Origin: Torymus aiolomorphi
Lineage: Eukaryota > Arthropoda > Insecta > Hymenoptera > Torymidae
DNA length: 64,000 nt
Assembly: GCA_036365515.1 (NCBI GenBank)
Contig: CM070874.1
Span: 219,650,942-219,714,941 of the forward strand
Direction of reading: 5' to 3'
Shown here: piece by piece, positions 45,041-55,463 of the stretch
Layout of the letters: every line of letters begins with the position of its first letter
Position numbering within the stretch: the stretch's first letter is position 1
Position numbers and translations under genes: made by a program
The notes under the pieces: generated by a model
Databases searched by the model: none
The model's input: the letters and a program-made list of their open reading frames with translations, nothing else
Told to the model about the DNA's origin: nothing

Positions 45041-45975
45041 ATGATGGAAAAAAAAAAATATATAGTAGAAGAATTACACAAACCTGCTCGTCGTAATTAC
45101 ACACGTCGAAAATATGATATACGAGATCTAGATGAAACATGGCAAGCTGATCTTGTGGAAATGATACCGTATGCACATAAAAACAAAGGTTACAAGTATC
45201 TTCTTACTGTCATTGATGTGTTTTCTAAGTTTGCTTGGACGGTACCAGTGAAAAGTAAAACTGGAAAAAATGTATCTGAAGCTATGAAATTTATATTAAA
45301 AAAAGGACGAATACCTAAAAATTTACAAACTAATCGAGGAAAAGAATTTTATAATAAAGAATTTGAAAGTTTAATGCTAAAATATAATATAAATCTATAT
45401 TCATCCTATAGCAAACTCAAAGCCTCAATTTGTGAACGTTTTAATCGTACATTAAAAAACAAAATGTGGAAAAACTTTAGTTTACAAGGCAGTTATAAAT
45501 GGATAGATATTTTGCAAGACCTAACTTTACAGTATAATAATACTAAGCACCGAACGATTGGTATGAAGCCCGCAGATGTTAATTCTACAACAGTTAATAA
45601 AGTTTATAATCGTTTATGCATTCATCAGAAAACCTCTAAACGTCCTTGTAGGCGTGCAAAATTTAAACTTGGTGATAAAGTTCGAATAAGTAAAAATAAA
45701 ACTGTTTTCGAGAAAGGATATACACCAAACTGGTCTACAGAAATTTTTACAATAAATAAAGTATTACCTACATCACCATTTACATATCATTTGAAAGATT
45801 ATCAAGATAAACCAATCGCTGGCGGATTCTATGAAGAAGAACTTATGAAGACTAAATATCCTGATATTTACTTAGTAGAAAAAATTATAAAAAACATGGC
45901 GATAAAATTTATGTAAAATGGTTAGGTTTTGATAAGTCTCATAATAGTTGGATAAAAAAAGTGATTTATGAATAA
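45041..45975 (+). pseudogene. Polinton integrase (retroviral-type, rve fold), damaged
   Basis: In Polintons this enzyme inserts the excised or copied element into chromosomes. The start is the ATG pair at 45041. The N-terminus (EELHKPARRNYTRRK) is typical of Polinton integrases from insects. The core has the first catalytic Asp in WQADLVEM (residue 38 counting from 45038), the IDVFSKFAW strand, and the Glu in KASICERFNRTL (133). The expected second Asp is Asn in LQTNRGKEF (codon AAT, 45332-45334), a change expected to abolish DDE chemistry. The first frame ends at 45916. A chromodomain-like tail (VKWLGFDKSHNSWI) continues in another frame to TAA at 45973-45975, after an apparent one-base loss in the A-run at 45889-45894. 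Poly(A) signals overlap the stop (45971-45980). Confidence 0.85.
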
Positions 45976-46007
45976 ATAAAATTGTAAATAAGATGAACTA
46001 ATTGTTT

Positions 46008-46221
46008 TTATTTAATACCTATTTCCTTACATTTTTTTACAAGAATTGGATGCAAAATTTCATTAACTTTATCAATTCTTCTCCTAAAACGTTCTCTGTC
46101 ACGAGCAATTTGTTCCCATTCTCCACACCGAGCCTTATGATATGCAAACCTCCACGCATGCATTACATGAACAGTTAGCTTTTCATCAAAATGTACATTC
46201 TTTTTAACACGCATTGGACAC
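46008..46221 (-). CDS. PPP1R15 (GADD34-like) domain protein or exon in a Polinton
   Basis: The 68-residue frame from ATG 46212-46214 holds a PP1-docking motif of the RVxF class (KNVHF, residues 5-9). It continues with the PPP1R15 core: an HVMHAWRFAY stretch, then GEWEQIARDRERFRRRI (residues 31-47). In cells PPP1R15 proteins target protein phosphatase 1 to eIF2-alpha, reversing the translation block of the integrated stress response. Several large DNA viruses carry short proteins of this kind against host shutoff, and this one is of similar minimal length. Upstream, TTTATTATTTTAG at 46222 is a good splice acceptor, so the sequence may be a last exon and not a stand-alone gene. A poly(A) signal (46007-46012) overlaps the stop. 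Its 3' end faces the integrase gene 32 bp away. The family call is from motifs. Function in this element is inference. Confidence 0.8.
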
Positions 46222-46309
46222 CTAAAATAATAAATTTCTATATTACATATGTAGAATATTTACTATAAATTAATATATAAATTACTATTATACAAAAAAA
46301 TATACTCAC
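46222..46309 (-). other. Candidate 88-bp intron between polymerase and PPP1R15-like exon
   Basis: On the minus strand the donor GTGAGT begins at 46309, overlapping the polymerase stop codon (TGA 46306-46308). The acceptor TTTTAG ends at 46222. The intron is AT-rich and of usual insect length. Splicing leaves phase matched on both sides (two bases plus one), removing the stop and continuing into the PPP1R15-like frame. Unspliced RNA would end the polymerase normally. Confidence 0.6.
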
Positions 46310-49300
46310 TTATTATTTATTTTATAATGACCCCATGCTAAAGTATCTATATTATTGTCTTGAACATATCTTTTATCATCATATGGACTTAAGGCAATCT
46401 TTAACTGCTTTATAGTTTCTACATTATGGAGTCGGGATCTTATGGAATACTGTTGTCGTTTTTTAATAGATAAATTTTGCAAACAATCTACAAAATCATC
46501 AAACTTTATAGTTTTTTTAACAACTGAAACCTTAATACCTTTTATTTTTTTCATATGATCTTGACCATAAAAGCGAGTACTGTACATTTTACTTCTTAAG
46601 CCAACGAATTCTGTAAGAATCTGACCATTACACTCATCTTTCATAAGACCAACAATTTTTTTATTTGCATGAGGCATATTAAAGATGTTTTCACTGGGAT
46701 AGTCTGAAGTATCAAACTTTGAGAGATTCTTTTCCATATCAGCATAAAAATCATCACATTCAACAGCATAAATCAAGCTGTCTGTGTCTGTATAAAGAAG
46801 CTTACAATTTTCTTTATACATTTTTTTCATATAACTATAATGAAAATCATAAATCAGAGTTTTAGAAATGTCTAAAACTGAAAGTCCAACGTAAATTGGT
46901 TTATCTAACAAAACTTCAACTTTTTTAAGCTGGATAGCTACTAAATTTTCATCAAAAATACTAATACTATGAAAAAGGGGACTTGATATTTGTGCTTCTA
47001 CGCCATACCTTCCAGCCCATTTAGTTGATAGCTTGACATCAACACGTTTTCTTACATTCTCCATAGTTTTACCATATACAGCATTATTCATCAATTTGAA
47101 AAAGTTTTTTTCAAAATCAGTTCTTGCTAACGCCCTCATATTACTATTTAAATTGATGTAAGACTTAAGCCATGGAGATTGTTTAAATTTCAATACTTTA
47201 TGAATTTTAACAAGCTGAAGTCCATTTTTGACAGCTTGTTTAAGTGATCGATAGTGTATAACATAACTTTTTTTATACGAAAGTGTAGCCAAAAGTTTTT
47301 CCTGTTTTGATCCCGGTAGTTTTGCTTGCTCAGGACAAAAAGGTAAGTCGTTATGAATGTCATGTATTTCTGAAGGATATTCTAAATCTACTTCTAAAAT
47401 GTACCCGTAAGGTGCATCATCATCTATGAAAAAATCTAAATTTTCACAGTCGTCTATCCACTCAAAGGAATCATAAGGGAGACATTGAGTCATTGCCCAA
47501 CCATATAAATTATTAGCATCTAAATATATTAGATATGTATTTTCTTTATTTTTATCATAATTTTCAGTCATATATTTATGATTTGCAGCTGCGTAGCGAT
47601 GAGAGCACTGACTTAATCCACCTCTTATACCTCTTTCTATGAATAAAATCATATCTATATCAGTTAATAATTTTAATTGTATGCCAGTATACTTTAGCAT
47701 TGCATCCCATGCAAATCCTGGAGTAGTATAATAATGAGCTGGATCTAAACCATATACGTTTATACTTTGATCACGAAAATTTTCAAAAACATCAGCTAAT
47801 AATAAAACATCTGTCTTCATATAAAGATCTGAATATTCTCCAAGGGTATGAATACTAAAGGTATTCCATACTTTTTGTGCATGTTCATAATCTTCATCAG
47901 ATATGGTTGAACTATTTAGCACACTGAAAAATTTTGTTTTTTCAGGTAACTCAGTTTCATCCAACTTTTCCCACGAATCCAGGTACTCGTAAGGCAGAAC
48001 GCCTTTCTTCGTTAAAAGACTGATTTTTTCTTTTTCTAAAGATGAAAACTCCTTTGAAACAATTTTATATTCACTTAAATATGAAGCTAATTTTTCTAAA
48101 GAAGATGGCATACATCTAAATGAATCTACAAAGCGAAATTTAATATCACTTTTCTCAACATGTTTTGTAAAAGAAATATACTTCTCCTTAGTCAATGGAA
48201 GTAAATCAACATCACCTTTCATATAATTCGATATATCATTAATTATAAAGTGAGCATCATAACCACTTAAGTTATGAAATATCACAGGAATCGTTCTTGA
48301 ATCTTGATAATTCAAATTACAGTTAGCATGAGCAGGACCGCGATATTTTCCTGAGAGATGACAATGATCTCTTACCTTATCACTGTTTTCTAATAATTTG
48401 TTACAAATGTGACAAATTTTTGAATTGAAATAATTAATCATTTCTATCGGTGTTAAAATTGGCATAGATCGTGGGTTTGTATATAAATTAGTAATACGGT
48501 CATGTATTACCTTCAATTCACTAGCAAACCACATAGCTGGTTTAACCCCACGATAAAATCTATATTCAGATAAAGAGTCATCAAAACTGCACTTCAAATA
48601 ATATCCTATACTAAACATTTCATGTTTTTGAAACGATAAAGTATTAGCCAAACCTTCATCTTCCTGGTTTTCTAGTACAGGCTTTAACAGACATTCACAA
48701 TCTGCATATATTGTGAATGGTAATCTTTCTTTATAATTAAAATTTTTAAAATAGATGATATCTTTACCTTTTATAGGAAGTTTCACCTTGCAATCATTAA
48801 TATTCTTACATATTCTTTCATGCTCTTTTAAATTATTTTCATTAAAGAAAAATTTAAACATCTATCACATATATATCGCTTCTTTTTTCTATGTGATAAA
48901 CTTCCTCCTACTAGACGTGATAAATTTTTTATATATATGTAATGTGATTTCAGCTGTCCCTTAATTGTTTTTTCTAATAAAAGAAGATTTACATGATTTT
49001 CTTTTTTTTCATGTGTCAAATAAAAGGGAATCACATTTTTCTCATGCAATCCGAAGACATTAACCGATATTAAAGGGTTTTGTTTTTCAAACTTGAAAAT
49101 TTTTTTTATCGTAACAGGGAATTCTATACCTGTCATATTTAAATTATTTTCATACTGAAGATAATTGCTAACCCTGTTAGGATGATTTTTACGGTTTACT
49201 GGATACAAAGCAGATAATATTGCCCATTTAAAGCATTGATTATCTTTGTTTTGAATATTAATGCAGGCATTTTTTTTATCTAAAAATGGTGGTAAAGGTA

Positions 49301-50036
49301 AATATGAATTACCACTGCGCAATGGATTGAACTTGTTCATATTAATTTGAATATTAATAATAGAATTTAAAGTCCATCCAGAATCTTTTTCTTGAAATTC
49401 TTCTACCTCAGCCAAAAGTTTATTTAAAACATGATTATCAAACCATTCACTTAAAGATGTACCTAAAACCACTTCAGCGGTTGGCGTATTGAAATGTTTC
49501 GTTTCAATACTTTCCTATGAATCTTCATTTACATCAGAAGAAAGTTTCTTGAATGAACAAGATAGTACAGTGTTAATTTTCATGGCACATCGAATATCTT
49601 TCAAAATTTTCTTCACTTGTTGGCAGAACAATACTGAGGCGTCCTTTAAAAAGGTTGATATATCTATATGTACAAGATTTGCAATTATACTAGTTCTCAC
49701 CCTTTTATTAAAAGCACTTTCAATATCAATCCAACGAACTCGATGCTCGATTTCATCCGTTTTTAAATCTGGTACTATTCCATAACCAGTTTTTCCTATA
49801 GCATCAAGCTTTGCTTTGATACTCTCAATCCTTGCTATGGCGTATAAAATAGATTGTTTTTGAGCTGTTGTCAGCGTTCTTTTTCTCAATAATTCCCGAA
49901 GACTATCTAATGATAAAACACATTGTTCTACCCATTGTTCAATAACTTTGGAATCCATAGATTTATATATTAAAATATTTTCCACCTCTTCAAAAATTTT
50001 CACATGTTCCTGACAAAGATCTTTAAATTCATCCAT
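46306..50036 (-). pseudogene. Polinton-type DNA polymerase B, nearly complete, with one in-frame stop and one frameshift
   Basis: This is the replicative polymerase of the element, of the protein-primed B type. The ATG is at 50034-50036. The N-terminal segment (to 49515) has the IESAFNKRVRT region. It ends in a TAG (49515-49517), after which the same phase stays open to 48828 (EEFQEKDSGW, NQCFKWAILSALYP, then the CDRC half of a zinc finger). A T-run near 48850 then shifts phase, and the frame 48861-46306 carries the rest. Numbered from 48861, that part has Exo I (YADCE, 52-56), an endonuclease-VII-like zinc motif (DHCHLSGKYRGPAH, 165-178), Exo II (FHNLSGYDAHF, 195-205), Exo III (YMKTDVLLLADVF, 347-359), Pol A (YLDANNLYGWAM, 446-457), Pol B (NNAVYGKTM, 592-600) and Pol C (YTDTDSL, 690-696). 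All catalytic motifs look intact. The two lesions make this copy non-functional unless read through or unless they are sequence errors. Confidence 0.88.
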
Positions 50037-50721
50037 TTTTTCAAATTAAAAAAAGACTTTTTTTTCGTAAGTGTATTCTGAAAATTAAAAAATTATGTTA
50101 TCATTTTAAATAATTATTGATAAAAAAAAATGGTGAAGAGAAATTAAAATAATCAATGATTTTGTATAATATTAGATCAGCATTTGATAATATAGAAACA
50201 GTTTAGTTGTATTAGGCAGTTATAATTAGATAGTATTTTATAAGATTTAACTTACATTATAATAAAATTAAAGATTAAATGATTGGTATAAAGCCTTATG
50301 CAATACTTTTAAAATCTTAGCAGACGACGTGGCAGTGGGCCACAAGTGAGGGACGCGTGAGTGAGAGGTACATAGTGAGAATGTAGAGTGGGAGGGGGAG
50401 GGGGATACTATCTACTCGAAGAGTTCATATGTGCCCCCGTAGGGTATAAGAAATGATGCGTGGTAATTATTTTATTAAATATATTTTATTAAATATATTG
50501 AGAGAAGAGGCGTAATTGAATGCCTGAAACGTTGACAAGGTAGATCATTGAAATCATACAAAATTAATTAATAGTTTTAATACAATAATGATTATACCAA
50601 ATTTAGTGTAAATATTATAAAAATTATTTATATACTATAAATAGTGAAATACTATAAAAAAATTATACATAAAATACTATATAAACTTAATTAAACTTAA
50701 CTAACTCGCGAATTTCATTTT
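50037..50721. other. Intergenic region upstream of the polymerase
   Basis: 686 bp between the polymerase start and the stop of the next minus-strand gene. A GC-richer island at about 50320-50460 holds a G-run (GGGAGGGGGAGGGGG, near 50391-50405) and 'gacgacgtggcagtgggcca'. These may be promoter elements for the polymerase. The rest is AT-rich and I see no ORF. Confidence 0.4.
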
Positions 50722-51897
50722 TTAATGTTCGCTTATCCGTTTTTCTCTTTTTTTAAGGAGAATTTCATTTTTTAATGTTTGCTTATCCGTTTTTCTCTTT
50801 TTTTTAGGGAGAATTTCATTTTTTAATGTTTGCCTATCCGTTTTAGGTTCTTCTATATTTAATATTTTTTTCATTTCTGCACGAACTTGATAGTCTATGG
50901 TAGGATTATGCGCAGGATTCGGAATTGTTATTAGCTTCGCGGGCGGTGGAGAATTCAATAAATTTAAATCGAATGATTGTGGACTGTATGGCTCTAACGG
51001 TGGCGTTGACCAGCTACCAAATTCAAACGTAAACGATTCTGGCGTATAGCTCTCCCTTAGCGGAGAAGGTGGTAAAGGTATTTCTTCTATGATATTGAAT
51101 GACTCCGAGGGTTGATCTATTGGTGAAATTACTTCGGGTAGAGGTCTAACTATTGGAAGAAGTTTTTTAAATATATTGGATGTTTTTTCTTGCTCCTGGT
51201 TTTGGACTAGAAAAACATTTTCACTACTTTCCACATGGTTTTGTGATGAATTGAGCTGAAAATAAAAAATATATATTTATAATAAAATATATAGCATATG
51301 TATCATAAAAAAATATTATATTGCTTACCACTTCATTTCTGCGTATACTATACACTACAGGTGATTGCGGTGATTCTTCCTACAAATAAGCATACTTTTT
51401 TAATATAATTTAATTAGAAAAATTATGCATTACTTTATAAAAAGATAAAATATTACATTATAATAAAACACTGTTATGGTATCTATCAAATCATAAAATT
51501 TTTTCAAATACGATAAAATCTATGACTATAATTTTTAGGTAGTTTTGAAAAAATAAATAAAAAAATTATAAATTTACGTTAAAATGATAGAGAAAATTGC
51601 AATATTTTCATAAAAGCTACAATTTCGCAATTCGCTAAAATAATAATAATTTATTTTGAAACTAATAATAGTTTTTAAACTTACCTGATAGTCCTCACAC
51701 TCATTCAAAACTTCATAACATAGCGTTGGTAGATTTCTTACAATTCTCGGGTCCTTTCTATGATCTTCTGCAAATGGACATATTTCAGGAAGATCTATAG
51801 TTTTTTCCTTTAACTTTTCCCACTCACATTTATGTTGTACACTATTTACAATGATTCTTCTGATTTCCGTCACATAGATCTCTGTACTTTTATACAT
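50722..51897 (-). CDS. Three-exon gene of unknown function in the Polinton
   Basis: Three in-phase exons with canonical sites: exon 1 51897-51685 (ATG at 51895-51897, donor CAG|GTAAGT), exon 2 51379-51329 (acceptor TTGTAG, donor GTG|GTAAGC), exon 3 51255-50722 (acceptor TTTTCAG). The predicted product is about 265 residues. Exon 1 encodes a Cys-containing segment (HKCEWEKLKEKTIDLPEICP) that I do not recognise. The middle is acidic and rich in Pro and Ser (PLPPSPLRESYTPES), probably disordered. The C-terminus has a basic tract (KKKRK) and nearly repeated TDKQTLKNEIL units, which come from a tandem DNA repeat of about 50 bp at 50705-50845. The basic tail suggests nuclear or nucleic-acid binding, by inference only. 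The gene points the same way as the polymerase and lies downstream of the right-arm promoter. Confidence 0.6.
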
Positions 51898-52591
51898 TTT
51901 TAACTTTAAAAATTTTCCAAATCGGACGAAGTTGCTTGTGTGAACACTTCCTAAAGACTGAATCTTGTATATTATACGTAGCGAGAAAAGCAACGCTTTC
52001 AATATATAATGCCCTTTATAGAAAAAATTTGGATTTTGGAAAGATTTTCAATGGAGCACTTAGGGTCCTTTGTTTTATGAACGCTTCGAGAGTGACGCGC
52101 GGGTGGACGATATCGTTCACACATGTGCTGGCTCGCTAAACTGCCTTTCCGAAATTTTCTTGAATTTTACTTCTAAACTAATTCTTTATCGGTTGCTTCG
52201 CGAACTAACAATATTAATGATACTTTATTTAATCAATTGTTATTTGAATGAAGCCCTTTCATTTAGTCGAAAAGTATTACATATTTTTGGCTCATTTTTA
52301 TTTTACAGAATAGTTTTACTTTATTGTTATGTATATAATAATACATAATAGAATGTACTGTTTCATTTATAATTATCAAAGTTAATTATAGTTTGCTAAG
52401 TTCTAGTATTATACATTTGAATAAAAAATTTTAAATAAAATAAACACTTAATTGAAAAGGAATATTTGTGAAATATTGAAAAAATTTAAGTGGAAAAAGA
52501 ATAATGAACTTGAGAAAAAAAAAGGTTTAAATTAATTTATATTAACTTACCAATTCGTTTTGAACTTAACTAGTGAAAAGATAGACTTCTG
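51898..52591 (-). other. Leader region of the three-exon gene with a possible 5' exon
   Basis: AT-rich and without a convincing ORF; a 92-codon plus-strand frame at 52070-52348 is hydrophobic low-complexity and was rejected. On the minus strand an acceptor (TTGCTGCAG, ending 52589) and a donor (AATTG|GTAAGT at 52551/52550) bracket a 38-bp candidate non-coding exon (52588-52551). Confidence 0.35.
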
Positions 52592-53248
52592 CAGCAACTA
52601 TCGGTATATTAGATGAAAATCTTTCAAGCTATTTTCAGACGGTAACGAAAAAATACTCTCAAAGCTCAGTAGCACTTGTCAACTTGAAATAATGAGATGT
52701 ATCTACAAAATGTTCAAGTATTATAAACTAATAGCAAAGCATTAAAAAAATTTAATTTTATAGAACTATAAATGATAAAGTATTAGAGAATTGAAAATTA
52801 TATATGTTAATACGTTGAAAAGACGAAGTTATTATAATCGAAAACTTTAAGTTACATTAATATAATGAAGAGAAAAACTGAATCATTATAAGTTAAACTA
52901 TAGATCAATAAGCTGTAAGGATTGTATATTAATAAGCTGAAAATCAAAAGTAATTATATGAAATACTTACGTTTGGTAAGGAGACTAAGCCTCATGGGAC
53001 TGACGCGCAGCCTTTTATCCACTGTCGGTATATAGGTGCGCATGCGCGACAGTTTAAAGATTGATAGATGGCAGTGCACCTGCACGGTATAGTTATTCAT
53101 TTTAGATTAAAGAAGAAAGATCTATAGATGATCGTATGCACATGCGTGGTAACGTAAAAGATTCATAGATGAGTGAGGAAAGATTGGTAGGTGACGAACT
53201 GCGCATGACCGAGAAACTTTTAAGTTTGGGCTGATAAAAAGTATTTAC
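52592..53248 (-). repeat. Inner right-arm segment shared with the extra left copy only
   Basis: Matches 40020-40690 inverted, but has no counterpart beside the main left arm, which ends at 44803. It contains the promoter-like segment described separately. One 3-4 base difference is visible ('tgcgcatgaccgagaaactt' here against 'ctgtcatgcgcag' there). Confidence 0.8.
52969..53020 (-). promoter_or_regulatory. TATA-type promoter in the right arm with first-exon donor
   Basis: On the minus strand GGATAAAAGG (53020-53011) precedes an initiator-like TTAGTC by about 30 nt and a CCAAAC|GTAAGT donor at 52971/52970. The direction is into the gene region, toward the three-exon gene. A short capped non-coding exon spliced to 52588-52551 and onward would be one reading. 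It rests on motifs only. Confidence 0.35.
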
Positions 53249-53574
53249 AAACATTTCCTTACTATAAAGGTTAGGCGAGCTGGGTCCTAGCCACTCGTTT
53301 CTTTTTCTTATTTCAGCTCTAATACTTTTAATATAGCATTCTTACAGGTCTTTAATAATTTCTTCTTTCAGGACTTAAAATTTAAAAGTTTTAAAGTCTT
53401 GAATCTTAATACAACACTTTTCTTACAGTTATAAAAGGTAAATTCATTTATCGAATTAATTCTAAGTTATTTTCACGTCTCATACTTAAACTTTTTCACA
53501 CTATTCATATTATAAGTCCCTTAGGCATCTTATACTTACTATTTTAAACTTTCAGATACTTTAACTTTTTACGT

Positions 53575-54770
53575 ATAATGAATTCATATTTTTTCTAAGA
53601 TATTCTCAGCTGTTGAACTTTAACTTTTCAGTCTCTTCGTAGGGACTTTAATTTTTTACATAGCACGTATCACGAATTTATAAGTTATTCCTTTTTCTAA
53701 GATATTCTCAGCTATTGAACTTTAACTTTTCAGTCTCTCTGTAGGGACTTTAATTTTTTTTCACAGCACGTATCATGAATTTATAAGTTATTTTCAAATC
53801 ACTTTCTTTAATGAATTCATATTTTTTCTGAGATATTCTCAGCTGTTGTACTTTAACTTTTCAGTCTCCTCGTAGAGACTTTAATTTTTTACATAGCACG
53901 TATCACGAATTTATAAGTTATTCATTTTTCTAAGACATTCTCAGCTATTGAACTTTAACTTTTCAGTCTCTCTGTAGGGACTTTAATTTTTTTCATAACA
54001 CGTATCATGAATTTATAAGTTACTTTAAAATTTCTTACTTTAATGAATTCATATTTTTTTCTAAGATATTCTCAGCTGTTGAACTTTAACTTTTCAGTCT
54101 CTTCTTAGGGACTTTAATTTTTTACATAGCACGTATCGTGAATTTATAAATTATTAATTTTTCTAAGACATTCTCAGCTATTAAACTTTAACTTTTCAGT
54201 CTCTTTGTAGGGACTTTAATTTTTTCATAACACGTATCATGAATTTATAAGTTACTTTAAAATTTCTTACTTTAATGAATTCATATTTTTTCTAAGATAT
54301 TCTCAGCTGTTGAACTTTAACTTTTCAGTCTCTTCTTAGGAACTTTAATTTTTTACATAGCACGTATCGTGAATTTATAAATTATTAATTTTTTCTAAGA
54401 CATTCTCAGCTATTAAACTTTAACTTTTCAGTCTCTTTGTAGGGACTTTAATTTTTTCACAGCACGTATCATGAATTTATAAGTTACTTTAAAATTTCTT
54501 ACTTTAATGAATTCATATTTTTTTCTAAGATATTCTCAGCTGTTGAACTTTAACTTTTCAGTCTCTTCTTAGGGACTTTAATTTTTTACATAGCACGTAA
54601 CATGAATTTATAATTTATTTTCACATCTCTTACTTTAACTTTTTCACATATAATGAGTTCATATTTTTTTTTTCTAAGATTTTCTCAGCTATTGTACTTT
54701 AACTTTTCAATCTCTCCGTAGGGACTTTAATTTTTTACATTGCATGTATTATAAATTAATAAGTTATTAT
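53575..54770 (-). repeat. Arm tandem repeats, right
   Basis: Mirror of 43020-44480 with a similar unit order but fewer units. Shared boxes are CTTTAACTTTTCAGTCTCT and ACTTTAATTTTTTACATAGC. Differences between arms are mainly single bases and unit copy number. Confidence 0.85.
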
Positions 54771-54872
54771 CACATCTTTCACTCTAACTTTTAACACTAT
54801 TATATTAACTCTACTTTTTTTCTTGAATAATATTCAAATAATGTTATCTACATTTCCAGTGTATAACTTATC

Positions 54873-55403
54873 ATGGAAATAATTGTAGATACACAAGGTT
54901 TTAAAGATAACAACGGCAATTTTATATTTAAAGAAATTGCTTATATAGATCCTAATGCGTTAAATCCGGTGCCGTACGTTGCGACATTTCAACCACCCTG
55001 TGATTGGAGTGATTTAGACCAGAATGTAAAAATTTTAAATAGATATTTACAATCCAATCTGCACGGAATTCATTGGGAACACGGAGAGGTGCCGTATTCA
55101 TACCTGTCAACGGCTTTCGACAAATTGAAAGAAAAAGCGCAGGGGTCGTTATTAACAATTTGGGTCAAAGGTGAACACAAAAAACACTGGCTGCAACCCT
55201 ATTTCGATAATATAAGAAACTTGGAGGATTTGGGTTGTCCATCTATAAGAACTCCTGGATTTATACGACCGCTAGCCTGCATTAATCATTGTCCCGGGTG
55301 GAAACAGAATTGTTCAGTTGAAATAGTTTGCGCTTTATACCGCTGGGTGGAAGACTTGAGAGAGCAATATTCAACCCCTGAAAGTTCTGATACGTCAGAA
55401 TAA
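54873..55403 (+). CDS. Arm protein A (right copy, intact, 176 aa)
   Basis: The intact frame starts at ATG 54873, behind a possible acceptor (CATTTCCAG at 54860). The product opens MEIIVDTQGFKDNNGNFIFK and continues with NLHGIHWEHGEVPY, LLTIWVKGEHKKHWLQPY, IRNLEDLGCPS and a Cys/His-rich tail (CINHCPGWKQNCSVE). Proteins with this VDxQGF...GIxW...VKGxxKxxWL...NLEDLGCPS layout recur in insect genomes, as I recall, without a known function. The acidic/aromatic spacing resembles an RNase H-like DEDD exonuclease with a substituted first motif (DxQ for DxE). That is speculative. The Cys/His tail could bind zinc. It is followed by protein B, with a 54-bp candidate intron between (55408-55461). Confidence 0.7.
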   Translation: MEIIVDTQGFKDNNGNFIFKEIAYIDPNALNPVPYVATFQPPCDWSDLDQNVKILNRYLQSNLHGIHWEHGEVPYSYLSTAFDKLKEKAQGSLLTIWVKGEHKKHWLQPYFDNIRNLEDLGCPSIRTPGFIRPLACINHCPGWKQNCSVEIVCALYRWVEDLREQYSTPESSDTSE

Positions 55404-55407
55404 ATAA

Positions 55408-55461
55408 GTAAGTAATTCTATAAAAAAAAATATAAATAATAATTTATCATTTCTTTTTCAG
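55408..55461 (+). other. Candidate 54-bp intron between arm genes A and B
   Basis: GTAAGT begins five bases after the TAA of gene A, and TTTCTTTTTCAG ends three bases before the ATG of gene B. The spliced RNA would be dicistronic with 6-7 bases between stop and start, or the acceptor could serve an upstream leader exon for gene B. The same sites exist in the left arm. Confidence 0.5.
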
Positions 55462-55463
55462 TC

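Noticed and set aside
52070..52348. 92-codon hydrophobic ORF on the plus strand
   Set aside because: AT-rich hydrophobic low-complexity product, no ATG context or neighbours supporting it. It lies antisense to a proposed leader.
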